Assembly: GCA_009602735.1 (NCBI GenBank)
Contig: WELA01011897.1
Coordinates: forward strand, 392,717 to 434,414
Origin: Mesotaenium endlicherianum
Taxonomy: Eukaryota; Streptophyta; Zygnematophyceae; Zygnematales; Mesotaeniaceae
Length of the DNA stretch: 41,698 bases
Direction: 5' to 3'
The translations under genes were made by a program, and so were the position numbers. Below the pieces are notes generated by a model. The model did no database searches. It worked only from the letters and a program-made list of their open reading frames with translations, and was not told where the DNA came from. Numbering within the stretch: position 1 is the first letter of the stretch; the number at the start of each line of letters is the position of its first letter. Below, one piece after another: positions 1-9,924 of this stretch.

Positions 1-53
<53 letters not shown>

Positions 54-180
54 GACCAACAGACCAGCCAAGCAAGCGAGAAAGAGAGAAGAACCAGCAT
101 ACGAGCAGATCTCAAAACCAGCCAACAACGCGAGCAACAAAGAGAGAGAGGAGAGAGAGAAGGAGACTACTAGACCAGCC
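1..180. repeat. GA-rich microsatellite
   Basis: An almost pure (GA)n tract fills 1-55. GA-rich sequence with interspersed 'accagccaagcaagcgag' units continues to about 240; that unit recurs near 63 and 175, so the tract is a compound satellite-like repeat. No gene is visible here. Confidence 0.9.
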
Positions 181-240
181 AAGCAAGCGAGCAAGAGATA
201 AAAAGACAACCGGCAGACCCAGGACCTGATAGCCAGCCAA

Positions 241-999
241 GAAAGCCCTGAAAAACTAAAACTTGAACCCTACAGCACAAGAATGTACAGCAGTCTGAAT
301 GTAAATTTTATCTCACACAGATTGAAGAGGACATGAAATGTAGATTTCACAGGAGTCGAACAGGCCTTGCAAGGCAGACGGCCACTCCTCTTGTTGACAT
401 TGAATAATCTCGGCTTGTGTGATAGGCAAATCGATCCCATCCATGCCTGCAAAAACCTGCAAGGCAGAGGTAGAGAATTAGTGATGGGGAGGAAGGACAT
501 TGCATATAAAATGCTGAGTAGTTCCAAAAAGGTATTTATTCGCTTGGATAGGTGTAATTTTCATGTGCACTGGCGTCAGTTACTTGTAAAAAACCTTACC
601 TGCCATAAATCTGCAACACTGAGTGAATTGAGGAAGGCGTCCCCAAAGACGTCGTCCTCCCCCCTAACCTTCTCGCGACGTGACATTTTACTTTCTTGTT
701 TTGTAGAGGTGCGCAGATGCTACGAACATGCACAGCAATGGAGTAGCTTAATGTGCATGACGAAGCATCGACCCGGCAGACAGAGTGTAGAGATAAGATT
801 ACTTCTCACGTAAAGTTAAAATGCTTAAGTTAAGCCGGCATCTATCGTGAGCACACTCCGTTTACACCAAACACGCGTGTACTCCCTCTACGTCATTCTG
901 TATGACAGCGTGTCAGAATGGCACGTATTGGGATCCGAGCTGGTTCATGTGAACGAACAAAGAGTGCAGTGCTAAAGAAAACGACTGCGCTTAAAAAAA
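241..999. other. Unrecognised stretch
   Basis: Short overlapping open frames exist on both strands (for example 367-813 plus), but their peptides match no family I know and lack convincing composition. Nothing else is supported. Confidence 0.5.
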
Positions 1000-1005
1000 T
1001 TTATT
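1000..1005 (-). terminator. Candidate poly(A) signal AATAAA
   Basis: The minus strand reads AATAAA here, about 95 bases after the stop of the 1101-1797 gene. The spacing fits a 3' untranslated region. The sequence around it is AT-rich, so chance occurrence is possible. Confidence 0.4.
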
Positions 1006-1100
1006 AAACCGACAACGACTTATACTCGAATTGTGCCGTACGAGAATACGGCGTACAAAATTTGTACAATACGCCACATGCAGCCTGTACGGCCGAATTT

Positions 1101-1797
1101 TTAAACTAGGCTGGTCTCTATTGCCAAGAACTCCCAACTTCTTCTCTCCACCTCGTTATACATGGCCTTGAATCGGTTGTAAGAAGTGGCATCCTTAAAG
1201 CTGTCTGTATGCATAGGAATCAACTTGATGACCCTGTCTGTGCCCCAGATCCTAGGTATTGGCACCGTTTCAGATTCACCTATCTGGACCAATGCTTTGG
1301 CCTCCCGGATCGTATACCCCACCATCCTGGCATAATCATGGTACAATAGAAGCCCTGTGCTAACTTCTATGTACTTGTCAAAACCTTGGGTTGACTCCCC
1401 TTCCCGCTGCAGTATGTTCTTCTGTGATTCACTTCGGTTCCTTTGGGCGTACTTGAAGATCTCCTCCAAAAGATCAAAGTCCTTGCCCATCACCGTATAG
1501 CAATAGTTTTTGATTCTCCTCTGTTCCTCCTCAGCCTGCTGCTTCTCCCTCTCCTCAGCCAACCTTTGTTCCTCCGCTTTCTCTGCAGCTTTTTTTGTCC
1601 TACTCCTCCTGTCTCAGCCTGGCCTGTTCTTTCTCCTCCTTCCTCTTCTGAGCCTCACGCTGTAGTCGGAGTCGCTCTGATTCTCGAGAAGGGATGGAGG
1701 ATGATTCGATGCCGCCATGGAACTCCTTGTACTCCGCCTGTGCCTCGTCCGCCCTTCTTTTCCTCTTGAGTGCAGACAATTGAGTCATTCTGCTCAT
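1101..1797 (-). pseudogene. Broken coiled-coil hypothetical gene
   Basis: I do not recognise the family. The reading starts at an ATG at 1797 and runs through a strongly charged K/R/E/Q-rich segment typical of a coiled coil. It meets a TAG at about 1600 and, just after a run of seven A on the coding strand (near 1593-1599), continues in another frame as KKAAEKAEEQ-type coiled coil. A globular C-terminal part of about 120 residues follows, ending at 1101. Because the charged composition carries on across the break, one ancestral or misassembled gene is likely rather than two. A TATA box lies about 213 bases upstream and AATAAA about 95 bases downstream, so it looks like a complete short transcription unit. 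It follows the 3' end of chromovirus A in the same orientation, so it could be an accessory ORF of that element or an independent gene. Confidence 0.45.
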
Positions 1798-2009
1798 TCA
1801 TACCACAATGGAGTTAGTGTAAGCCTGATATCATGCACAGGATTGAGTACTTTGACAAGGAATAACGTAGTAGAGGGAGTTGAGGCATGCAATACCTGGT
1901 GTAAGTAAATTGAAAGTGCGAGTGTGCTTGAGAGAGAAGTGAGTGTGAGCGCAGTTGAGTGTCAAGAATGAATATGCAACGGCAATCGATAATCGGCTAG
2001 TTTCCCAGA

Positions 2010-2016
2010 TATTTAT
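2010..2016 (-). promoter_or_regulatory. TATA box candidate (ATAAATA)
   Basis: The minus strand reads ggATAAATAtc 213 bases before the ATG at 1797. It sits just downstream of the TGTCA cluster at 2063-2214, which together look like a compact promoter for the coiled-coil gene. Confidence 0.4.
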
Positions 2017-2062
2017 CCCACTCCCTCCAACTTAATGCTTAAGATGGGTTGCCAGTCTCAAT

Positions 2063-2214
2063 TGTCACTGGATTGCCTGTCACAACTGTCACTCACTGTC
2101 AACTGTCACTTTCTGCCGCTAACTGTCGTTTTAGGCCACGTTTGGCCACGTTTTCTCTCAAACTTAAATGGAGACAGGACCTCCTGTCACCTTCCTATGT
2201 CATCTGAAGTGACA
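2063..2214. promoter_or_regulatory. Cluster of eight TGTCA/TGACA motifs
   Basis: TGTCA occurs at 2063, 2079, 2087, 2097, 2104, 2185 and 2198, and TGACA at 2210. Chance would give well under one in this length. TGAC-core sites bind TALE (KNOX/BELL) homeodomain proteins in plants; that assignment is inference. The cluster lies between the end of chromovirus A and the TATA box. Confidence 0.4.
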
Positions 2215-2215
2215 G

Positions 2216-2665
2216 TTAGGGAGGTGTCCTAGCCTCCCGAAGGTAAAACCGTTGCAACGCCCCTTTGGCATTAGCCAAATGGTCCTTACATTCCCAGGTG
2301 TCCCCAGAGGCATCGTAATCCTTCCATCTGATCAGAAATTTCATGACATATTTATATGATCGACGGACAGAGCGAGCTTCTAAAATCTCATCAAGCTCAT
2401 ATTCCTCAGGGTCACCTTCCCGGACAGCGGAGACCGGTCCCGGTTGAACAGATAATCGACCTGGGAACAGTGTGACACCTTTGATATATGGTTCTAGGAA
2501 GGAGACAATAAAGACTGGGTGACCCTTGTATTCCGCTGACATGTTTAATGTGGAAGCGTTCTGACCGACACGGCGCACCACCGAATATGGACCGACCCAG
2601 ATCGGACCAAGCTTTTTCTTTACCACACCAGGCAGGTAGAGGTGTTGAGAATGCAGTTTGACCAA
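2216..2665 (-). pseudogene. Chromovirus A: integrase C-terminus plus chromodomain
   Basis: The 149-residue stretch begins with the GPF/Y-type end of a gypsy integrase (KKKLGPIWVGPYSVVRRVG, about residues 16-34). It closes with a chromodomain at about residues 85-143: EILEARSVRR, then FLIRWKDYD, then DTWECKDHL, with the conserved W-x-D/W aromatic positions in place. Chromodomains of this group bind methylated histone tails and steer integration into heterochromatin (family knowledge). It follows the integrase core with a short frame break near 2670. Ends REARTPP then stop. Confidence 0.85.
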
Positions 2666-2682
2666 ATCGCCCTTTAAAAATG

Positions 2683-3480
2683 TCAGCTCCCGACGGTGTT
2701 GATTAGCGTATTTTTGTTGATTTCCTGGGCTTTGTGCAGATTGTGTTGGACTTCTGACAGGGTGTCAGCAAACTCCTGAGTGAACTGGAGAGACACTGGA
2801 TTGTCAATTCCCTCAGGGTGAGTTAAAGACTCCCCTTGTACATTCAAAGAAGACTTAGGGACTCTACCCAGACTAAGTTCAAAAGGAGTCTTTCCAGTTG
2901 ACGCATGCACCGCACTGTTGACCGCAAACTGAATTTGAGGCAACAGGTCATCCCAATTATCTTGTTTTTGGTTAACATATGCTCTCAACACCTCTTGCAG
3001 AACTCGATTAGTTTTTTTAGTCTGCCCATCAATTTGAGGGTGGTTTGCTGTGCTGAGCAGCTGGTTGACTCCCATTAAATCCATTAAAGCTTTCCAAAAC
3101 TTAGAGGTAATTTTTGAGTCTCTGCCTGAGATAACATTAGAGGGTAGCCCATGTTGGCATACTAGATGGTTGTAAAATTGTCTCGCAGTTTTGAGTGTAA
3201 TTACATTGACAGTGGTGGGAATGAAAGTGACCATTTTTGTTAGTTTATCCACTACTACTAGTATCGAATCATGCTCATTGGCAGTTCTTGGTAGTGTGAC
3301 CACCCAGTCCATGGATATTATTTTCCAGCGTCCAGCTGTGATGGGTAGTGGTTGTAATAGCCCCCCGGGTGGTGTGTGCCTAGATTTTTTTTTCTCGACA
3401 CTGATTACAAGACTTAACATATTTCAAGACCTCTTGAGGCAACCCATTCCAATGATAATGTTTTGCCAGTTTGCCAACAG
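2683..3480 (-). pseudogene. Chromovirus A: integrase core with lost catalytic residues
   Basis: Retroviral-type integrase core: the first catalytic Asp is in SMDWVVTLP, followed by the typical gypsy stretch VDKLTKMVTFIP and HGLPSNVIS. The second acidic site reads VISGRDSK, where the family has SDRD, so the catalytic Asp is replaced by Gly. The third reads QTKKTNRVLQ, where the family has QTERTN, so Glu is replaced by Lys. Two of three metal ligands are therefore gone and this integrase cannot be active. The zinc-binding HHCC region upstream (about 3420-3590) is in other frames and only partly readable. Confidence 0.85.
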
Positions 3481-3592
3481 TTTTGGCCTGCCCCAAATGC
3501 CCTCCCGGTAAACTGTCATGTGCTTGACTCAGTAAGAGTGACCTTATTTCCAAGTTATTAGGATTGACCAGCTTCAGTCTGCCTGAAGTAGT

Positions 3593-4441
3593 TTAGGTTA
3601 TCCAGACCCCTCTCTTCAGCCTATATTCGAGTGCAGTAGCAGGACACACACCATCAATGGGGCTGGGCTCAAATGTTGGATCAGAAAGGTAGGCTTTCCT
3701 AAATTGTTCAAGGAAGGACTTTTTCACCTTTAGTGAAGTGAGTGCACACAGAACTTTATCTAAAGCATGTTGACTAAAGTTCCTTTCTTGCAAGTCAGGT
3801 CTTCTTGAGAGTGCATCAGCAGGTTTCAACTTCCCTGGTTTGTAGTCAATCTGGACTTGGAACTGCTCCAGCATCTGGCTTCAGCGGTTCTCCCTCCTCG
3901 ACAGCTTGGACTTGTTTTGAAAGTGAGTCAGAGCTAGATGATTTGTAATCACCTTAAAAGCTTTACCATGTAAGTATGCTCTCCACTATTTAAGCACATG
4001 AATGATAGCAAGCAACTCTTTATCATGCACAGAATAATTAATTTCAGCTCGATTGAATTTCGTAGAGTCATACAGCACAGGGTGCCACTTCTGCTTTACC
4101 TTACTATCCTTTGTGGTTTTGTCAGCAGGCTGCAACAAAATAGCACTCATGGAAAAGTCAGAAGCAACAGTAGCCACCTGCACAGGTTTGCTGGGGTCAT
4201 ACACGGCTAGCACTGGGGCAGAACAAAGGGCATCTTTAAGGGTCTGGAGGGCAGCTTGCTGCTTTTTCCCCCAAACATACCCTATGTCCTTCTTAGTAAG
4301 GTCAGTCAGTTTATTGGCCTTTGTAGAATATTTCTCAATGAATCTCTTGTAGTAGTTAGCCAATCCGAGAAAAGATCTAACTTCCGAGACAGACTGTGGT
4401 ACTGGCCAGTCCCTTATGGTTTGGACTTTCTGAGGATCCAC
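3593..4441 (-). pseudogene. Chromovirus A: RT thumb/connection and RNase H
   Basis: The 3986-4441 part holds the gypsy RT C-terminal signature [19 protein letters not shown], then [13 protein letters not shown] and the RNase H start [16 protein letters not shown]. The family's DAS triplet is read as VAS-DFS here. RNase H goes on through [16 protein letters not shown] and, after a frame change, ends at LEQFQVQIDYKPGKLKPADALSRRPD (3593-3874), the usual gypsy RNase H end. The bridge at 3875-3985 is out of frame. Confidence 0.8.
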
Positions 4442-5447
4442 ACTGATGCCTTCTTACTGACAACGTGGCCCAAGAACTCGATACTCTCCTTAAAGAAATC
4501 ACACTTGCTCATTTTAGCATATAACTGGTTCTTTCTTAGAGTGTCCATGATTGTCTTTAAGTGCTCAGCATGTTGAGCTTCATTTTTAGAGAAAATTAAA
4601 ATATAATTGAAGAAGACTTGCACAAACTTGTCCAAGTGAGGCCTTAAAATGTCATTCATAGCACCCGGGAAGGTTGCAAAAGCATGAGTCAGTCCAAATG
4701 GCATCACATTAAATTCATAGTGTTTATAACGTGTGCAGAAGGCAGTCTGTGTTGATCTCCTTCAGCAATTCTGATTTGATGATAGCCACTCTTGAGATCT
4801 ATCTCACTGAACACTTTAGCACCAGACAGGATATCAAGCAAGTCCTTGATTCTAGGTAAAGCATACTTGTTCTTTACTGTAATTTTGTTAAGAGCTCTGT
4901 AATCAACGCACATCCGCATGCTCCCATCCTTTTTCTTAACAAAGAGGATGGGTGCGCCATAAGGTGATTTACTGGGGGAAATGTAACCATTCTCCTCAAG
5001 CTCTGCAATCTGTGTTTTCAACTCTTCGCTCTCCACATAAGACAAGCCATAAGAGCGTTGCCAGGGTGGCTGACTCCCAGGTAATAAGTCAATCTTGTGA
5101 TCCACTTTCCTCTTAGGAGGTAGTCCTGGAGGCATATTAAAAACATCAGTGTACTGAGCAACAATTTTTGCAGCAGTAGGGTGCTCCGGAGGGCTTACTT
5201 TTTTCTCAACCACTTCTTCAGGTTCAGGAGGTACCTCTCTTAGCAGCAGACAAAACATTCTGTCTTCCTTCTGGTTCCAGCTTTTGATGAACTCCATTAC
5301 ATTCAACAATTTGCATCCTCCTAGAAGCCTCTTCTTTTCCTTCATTCGCCATCCATACAGGACAAGAGGAAGAGCACTGGTGGGTGCCAAGTTAGTCTGC
5401 CCATCACTGGCTTCTCTCACTTCGACTGTACCTCTGCTCCAACACAC
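4414..5447 (-). pseudogene. Chromovirus A: reverse transcriptase, catalytic YxDD lost
   Basis: The gypsy RT fingers and palm are clear: [25 protein letters not shown] and [15 protein letters not shown] (about 4750-4960), which includes the first catalytic Asp. Then MMPFGLTHAFATFPGAMNDIL follows in another frame from 4707. The catalytic box reads QVFFNYILIFSK, where the family has x-DD-ILIFSK, so both aspartates are replaced (Asn and Tyr). The domain is dead. A frame change at about 4704-4740 also breaks it. Confidence 0.85.
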
Positions 5448-5577
5448 TTCAGCTTGATGTCTGTTAAGTCAAGACCTGCCTAGCACCAGATCATAAAAGC
5501 CAGTGTTGAGTACCTCAAATGTAAGCGTTTCAATTAGAATTGCAATGCCAGAACCTAATTGGAACTCAATAGGCTTG
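5447..5577 (-). pseudogene. Chromovirus A: protease C-terminal half
   Basis: Minus-strand reading TKPIEFQLGSGIAILIETL then FYDLVLGRS is the second half of a retropepsin. The next codon is TGA, where the family's GRSW needs Trp (TGG), so one G-to-A change stops it. The first half is at 22711-22860, on the other side of element B. The two halves join in frame through the single copy of the gttat target site. Confidence 0.75.
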
Positions 5578-5582
5578 GTTAT
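5578..5582. repeat. Target-site duplication, left copy (gttat)
   Basis: gttat at 5578-5582 is repeated at 22706-22710, exactly outside the two ends of element B. With one copy removed, the protease frame of A is continuous. If B is given TG...CA ends, the duplication is the 4 bases gtta. Five-base duplications are usual for Ty3/gypsy integrases. Confidence 0.8.
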
Positions 5583-5717
5583 GTCGTGCGGTAGAAGGTC
5601 GGGTGCGTATCAACAACACAAGCAATGCATAATATGTAAGCAGGCTTTGCTACAATGAAGTCTATAATACATGTGGCTTTATAGCCAAACGATAGTCACG
5701 AGTCAAATATTTTAATT
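5582..5717 (-). repeat. Module S, copy 2 (136 bp)
   Basis: A 136-bp sequence, on the plus strand starting tgtcgtgcggtag and ending ttttaatt. It is almost identical to 6743-6878 and 9776-9911. This copy forms the outer left end of element B and abuts LTR module L at 5717. Confidence 0.85.
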
Positions 5718-6740
5718 AAGGAGTGTGTACTCTCCAAAGTGAGCACCTCAAGACTGTAATCTGGTAGGAAAACAACTAATGAAGTCTGGCCCAAAAGATC
5801 ACTGGAAGCACATCATGATCTTCAAGAGTAGTCCTATGGCAGGGGGTATAAGCTGTGACTTTGCTCACCACTTGTGAAGTTCTTCTAGTGATTGGAAGCC
5901 AGCAAGGCTTGCTCTTCACAAGAGAGAGACTAAGTGGTCCTGAAAACACAAGAGATAAAACTGTAAGCTTTACTGATAATCTCTGTGTCTTACAACTGGC
6001 ATAATGGGACTTCTAAAAAGATGTTCCACTAGGGACATCTCTAGCACTTATACTCCTGAAAACCCGGCGTCGTATGCGGCGGATCCAATGCATGTAGTCA
6101 CTCTAGGAGGCTCTCCTATGTCCACTAATGTGTACAAGGCATGTACTAGCACTCCTATAGGCTAAGCATAACTCAAACCAATCAAAGCAAAGCACGTAGA
6201 TTATGCTAAGTGTCTCTCATTGGTGGAGCTTACCTTGGGTAGTTCTACCTAGATAGCGCCTCAAAAGTGAATCTGAAACTTGAGGAAGCTTCCTCTAGAA
6301 GTAGGTGATGCAGTCACCAAGTTATAGCCTCAATGATGCACTTATACTATGGAAATGCAAGACTTATGTAGTCTAAAGGGCTTGCGGATTTGTGCGCACA
6401 AAGCTAGGGGTCCTTGGGGTCACGAANAAGGTCACGAATAGTCAATATTGTCACCTTTGGGTGCATTGAGTCACAAGTTGGCCATTTGGTGTGATTCCGC
6501 TAGGTGACGAAAGGAGTGCGGACTAGATCGCGTCTATCTCGCTCGATAATTAACCAAATGACGCGAAACCGGTGCCATTCGGAAGATGCTTCGACGCGCT
6601 ACACTTTGGTGACTCGAAAATCTAGAGAAGGTCAACATATGGATGCGTAAAGTCAACGCAAAGTTGGTCTTCCTAAGTTAATGGTTCACACACGTAGAGC
6701 TTGGTTTTGTACGTCAACCTCGACTTAATAAATCATGACA
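5717..6740 (-). repeat. LTR module L, left copy (about 1,024 bp)
   Basis: On the minus strand it starts TGTCATGATTTATTAAG and ends CACACTCCTTA. It matches 21695-22705 nearly base for base, apart from small indels such as about 13 extra bases around 6427 (which includes the N). It is an LTR or the greater part of one; together with module S2 it makes a 1,159-bp TG...CA unit. Confidence 0.85.
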
Positions 6741-6742
6741 GC

Positions 6743-6878
6743 TGTCGTGCGGTAGGAGGTCGGGTGCGTATCAACGACACAAGCAATGCATAATATGTAA
6801 GCAGGCTTTGCTGCAATGAAGTCTATAATACATGTGGCTTTATAGCCAAACGATAGTCCCGCATCAAATGTTTTAATT
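6743..6878 (-). repeat. Module S, copy 1 (136 bp)
   Basis: The same 136-bp unit as 5582-5717, placed between the polypurine tract (6879-6886) and module L. The S-L join reads GACA-GC-TGTC on the minus strand: one TG/CA-type end, two bases, and the next start. Confidence 0.85.
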
Positions 6879-6886
6879 CCCCCCCC
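6879..6886 (-). other. Polypurine tract candidate, second copy of the B end
   Basis: Eight G on the minus strand directly before module S. This is the usual place and composition of the plus-strand primer of an LTR retrotransposon. The same tract precedes S at 9912-9919. Confidence 0.55.
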
Positions 6887-6891
6887 AGCTC

Positions 6892-8106
6892 TCAGCCACC
6901 AGCTGATGGGCCATGATCGCTGTCTAGAGCTAATGTAGTGCAATCGCTACAGAACCAGTCTCCAGCTGGCACGCGGACCAGCGGCGGGTCAAGGTAGCCG
7001 ATGTGGAACCCGAGGTTGCAGCTGTCGCAAAGCAGCATCCTGGCCTCCTGGACGAGGCTGTGGCAAATCTGGCACGCCCAGTCCTTGGTCGGCCTCGCGT
7101 CGCGGGGACGAACCTGCATGTCAAGGTTAGGAAGGTGGCATGGTCCACAATTCTTTGTGTGGTCCTTGTGAAGACGGCCATGTGCGCCTTCCAGCTCCAG
7201 AACTCCTGACGCCAAGACACGCCTGACGCGTAGGATGACGGGCGAGCTGCTGGTGTCAAGGGTGTTCTTCGTCTGGCGTCGCACGTACACAAAGTCACCT
7301 GCGGAGAACTGCAACACTCGCGGGCGATAGGCTCCTCCACGGGTCATGGCATACCTCAGTGTGTTGCGGTGCTGAGCAATGCTAAGGTTGTCCATGGCCA
7401 TGGGCATCAGGCGTCAAAAGAGCTGTGCACGCTGCCCGATAAGAGCGCTCCACGTCTCAAAACTGTCCAAGTCCAAAACGTTCTCGGCCACGGTCTTGGC
7501 TGTTGCGGGCAGGACTGGCTGTCGGCCGTAGAGAAGGAAGTAGGGAGAATGCGAGGCCAAGGAGGCCTGCTTACTGAACCTGTACCCCATAGCCAATCAT
7601 GGGAAGGCGTCGTCCCAGTGGGTGCTGTCGTGGGCCAGGCAGTACTTCCGCAGCCCAAGCTTGACGGTCTGCACCCTGCGCTCTGCGAGGTCGTCAGCCT
7701 GGGGATGGTCGCGGGAGGTGGTGCGGTGATCGATCATCGAGCGCTCTAGCAGCTTTTGAAAGCTGCCCTGGAACTCTTTGCCTTGGTCAATGAGGACCTC
7801 AGCGCAGCCGCCAAAGCGGCTAAGGACCTGTTCGAGGAAAGCCTGAGCAATCCCCTCACTGGCCTTGTTGGGCAGCGGCACAAGCTCGATCCATTTGGAC
7901 ATGTGCTCAATCATTACCAAGACATGAGGTTGCCTCGGCGAGACTTGGGCAGCTCCCCAGCCAAGTCGAGCGACCACCTGTAGAACAGTCCCTGAATAGG
8001 GAGAGGGCTGAGAGTGACGGTGCGGGCTGTGAAGCTCGAGCGCACCCGGTCGCAAAGTGTGCAGCTGCTGACGACGTCGGCGACAACCTTAGTCATGCCG
8101 TGCCAC
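6892..8106 (-). pseudogene. Second copy of integrase core plus PHD finger (B')
   Basis: With S1, the 6743-8106 segment repeats 9776-11140 as a direct copy of about 1,364 bp. It encodes the integrase core from WHGMTKVVADVV onward, with Asp sites WSLDLAGELP and LIDQGKEF and the Glu in DDLAERRVQ, the integrase tail and a PHD finger at about 6940-7074 (CQIC, LLCDSC, FHIGY, WFCSDC). The H-x2-C pair has Tyr in place of Cys here. Frame breaks occur near 7407-7600 and 7914. It begins abruptly inside the integrase, where it is joined to a LINE fragment. Confidence 0.85.
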
Positions 8107-8960
8107 AACTGGGGCCGACGCACAGTCCTAGCTAGGACGCTAGCTGCGCGCTCATGAATAATAATAGCCTGAGCTCTTTGTAGACTACAACCGACTAGCT
8201 GGCAATACTCCCGCTTGATTGTATTGAGCAAGTCTTTGTAGCCCACATCGTCACTAGAGACACTGAAGCTGTGGGACACTGTGCGCTCAGTGCAAAGGTT
8301 AAGGAAGCCGTGGAACGCTGTGCCTAATGTCCCAAAAATCTCCAGCGCAAGCGGGACAAAGGTGTCGCCGACTTGTGTGTTGCTGTACTTGAGACGCTTG
8401 GCCTTCTCCTTGGTCACTGCCGCCGCCCCTACTGTCGATGAAGCCAGCTCCACGATTCCCCCACCAAGAGGATTGGCCACAACCACATCCAACAATGTGC
8501 GCGCAGCCAACTCTCTTGCCATGCAAACAATATCCACAACGCGGCCCTTAGTTTGGGAGGGAAGAAGAGGGAGTAAGCCTCCCTTCTCCAAGCCCACCGC
8601 AAAGTGTGACCTCCTCGCAATCCTGGCAACGCTATCACAAACGTCATGAGTCGCCGTGCGCTGCCCCTCTCGGGAACATCTTAAGACATGTGTAGTAGAT
8701 GCCTCATCTCCACACGCACAAACTAGGCCAACAAGGCACGGATGTGGAATGCCTAGTCGTGTACGAAGAGAGGTGCAAAACTCTGAATCCTGGAGTGTCA
8801 AAGCTGGACGAGTGGGAAGGGCTTGCACCTAAGCACCTGCAATGGGTCCGCCGCAGGAACGAATGCGAGCGCGGTCAGCCAAGGTGCTATGTGCTAACAA
8901 ATTGTGTATGCGAGAACCCAACGGATGAAGTAAGTAGCACACAAATTATCACCTGGGGGC
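8107..8960 (-). pseudogene. LINE-type RT C-terminal fragment fused to integrase
   Basis: The peptide has the C-terminal signature of plant and fungal non-LTR elements. CGGPIAGA, a TAG where the family has Trp, and VQALPTRPALTLQDSEF lead into LRTRLGIPHP. A CACGDEASTTHVLRC zinc-like motif follows, then GRVVDIVCM and LLDVVVANP resembling a restriction-like nuclease core, then VPLALEIFGTLG. Family assignment is from remembered patterns. The open frame runs straight on into WHGMTKVV of the gypsy integrase at about 8106, giving a 304-residue chimeric ORF (7914-8828). Confidence 0.6.
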
Positions 8961-9775
8961 CGAAAATTGAAGTTCAGACTTCTTGTCTATTTGTTGAACG
9001 TGTACTTCGCATTGCGCTTTCTTTACCCAAATTAAAACGCCAGGTCAGATGACCTCTTTCGATGCCTAATGCCAGCACTGCTCCGGGGCACCTAAATGCC
9101 AATTTTGCCCCTGCGAACAACCTTGCACCCCTTGCTCAACTTTTGTGAGCTAAGTGGTAAAATTGGCCAATTTGGGCCAATTGGTCATTTGGCACCCGGT
9201 CGAGCTCGCTCTGAGCTTGCTGCACCTTGCCTAGACCTATTTGACGACTTGTTGACCGGGTATGTTTAAACGCACCCCATTAAGACTTGCCGACTTGCTT
9301 TACACGCGCGATAAAATTGGGCAGCGGCGGAAATTAGTGCAAATCAATAAATCCGGTCCAGGCGTCGCTCGACGCGTGCTAAGAATAACCTAAAGCGTGC
9401 GAACAAAGCAAGGTAACCCACAATCTCTCAAGCATTTAAGATGACAAATTTATTGGCCAAAAAAGACTACTTATGTCGCGACTACTATCCATTTGACGGC
9501 GCCGCACACGTAATGCAAGTTACGGCCGCCCAGGTACGGTAGTCAACGCTGACCACAGGTCCATAAATCGACCACCGACAGGTCGGCATTGGCACAGGAC
9601 ACGTGCAGATTGAAAGATAGATTGACCCCGACCCTTAGGGGTGAAGGGGGGTTTGACGGCCCAGCCAGCTGGACAGCTGACCAAGCCGAGACCGCAAGAG
9701 TGTACAGCTTAGCTGAGAAGCTGACACGGTCAAGTGACCATGTGAAGACGCCCAGTCAGCCGCAAATTTGACTGT
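8961..9775 (-). other. Segment T: non-coding sequence after module S3
   Basis: About 725 bp (roughly 9050-9775) follow S3 on the minus strand with no credible gene. It contains AATAAA-like signals near 9450 and looks like LTR or 3' flanking sequence. Its part at about 9460-9545 resembles 32286-32365 in opposite orientation. The 8961-9050 end joins the LINE fragment without a clear boundary. Confidence 0.4.
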
Positions 9776-9911
9776 TGTTGTGCGGTAGGAGGTCGGGTGC
9801 GTATCAATGACACAAGCAATGTATAATATCCAAGCAGGCTTTGCTGCAATGAAGTCTATAATACATGTGGCTTCATAGCCAAACGATAATCACGCGTCAA
9901 ATGTTTTAATT
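9776..9911 (-). repeat. Module S, copy 3 (136 bp)
   Basis: Third copy of S, again directly after a polypurine tract and the PHD-encoding end of B. Here it is followed by segment T rather than by module L. Confidence 0.85.
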
Positions 9912-9919
9912 CCCCCCCC
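9912..9919 (-). other. Polypurine tract candidate of element B
   Basis: Eight G on the minus strand, 6 bases after the end of the pol reading frame and directly before module S3. It fits the plus-strand primer site of an LTR element. Confidence 0.55.
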
Positions 9920-9924
9920 AGCTC

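Noticed and set aside
1000..2215. 3' LTR of element A
   Set aside because: No sequence here matches the 720-bp LTR at 24557-25276 or its TGAAATGAAT/ATTCATTGCA ends.
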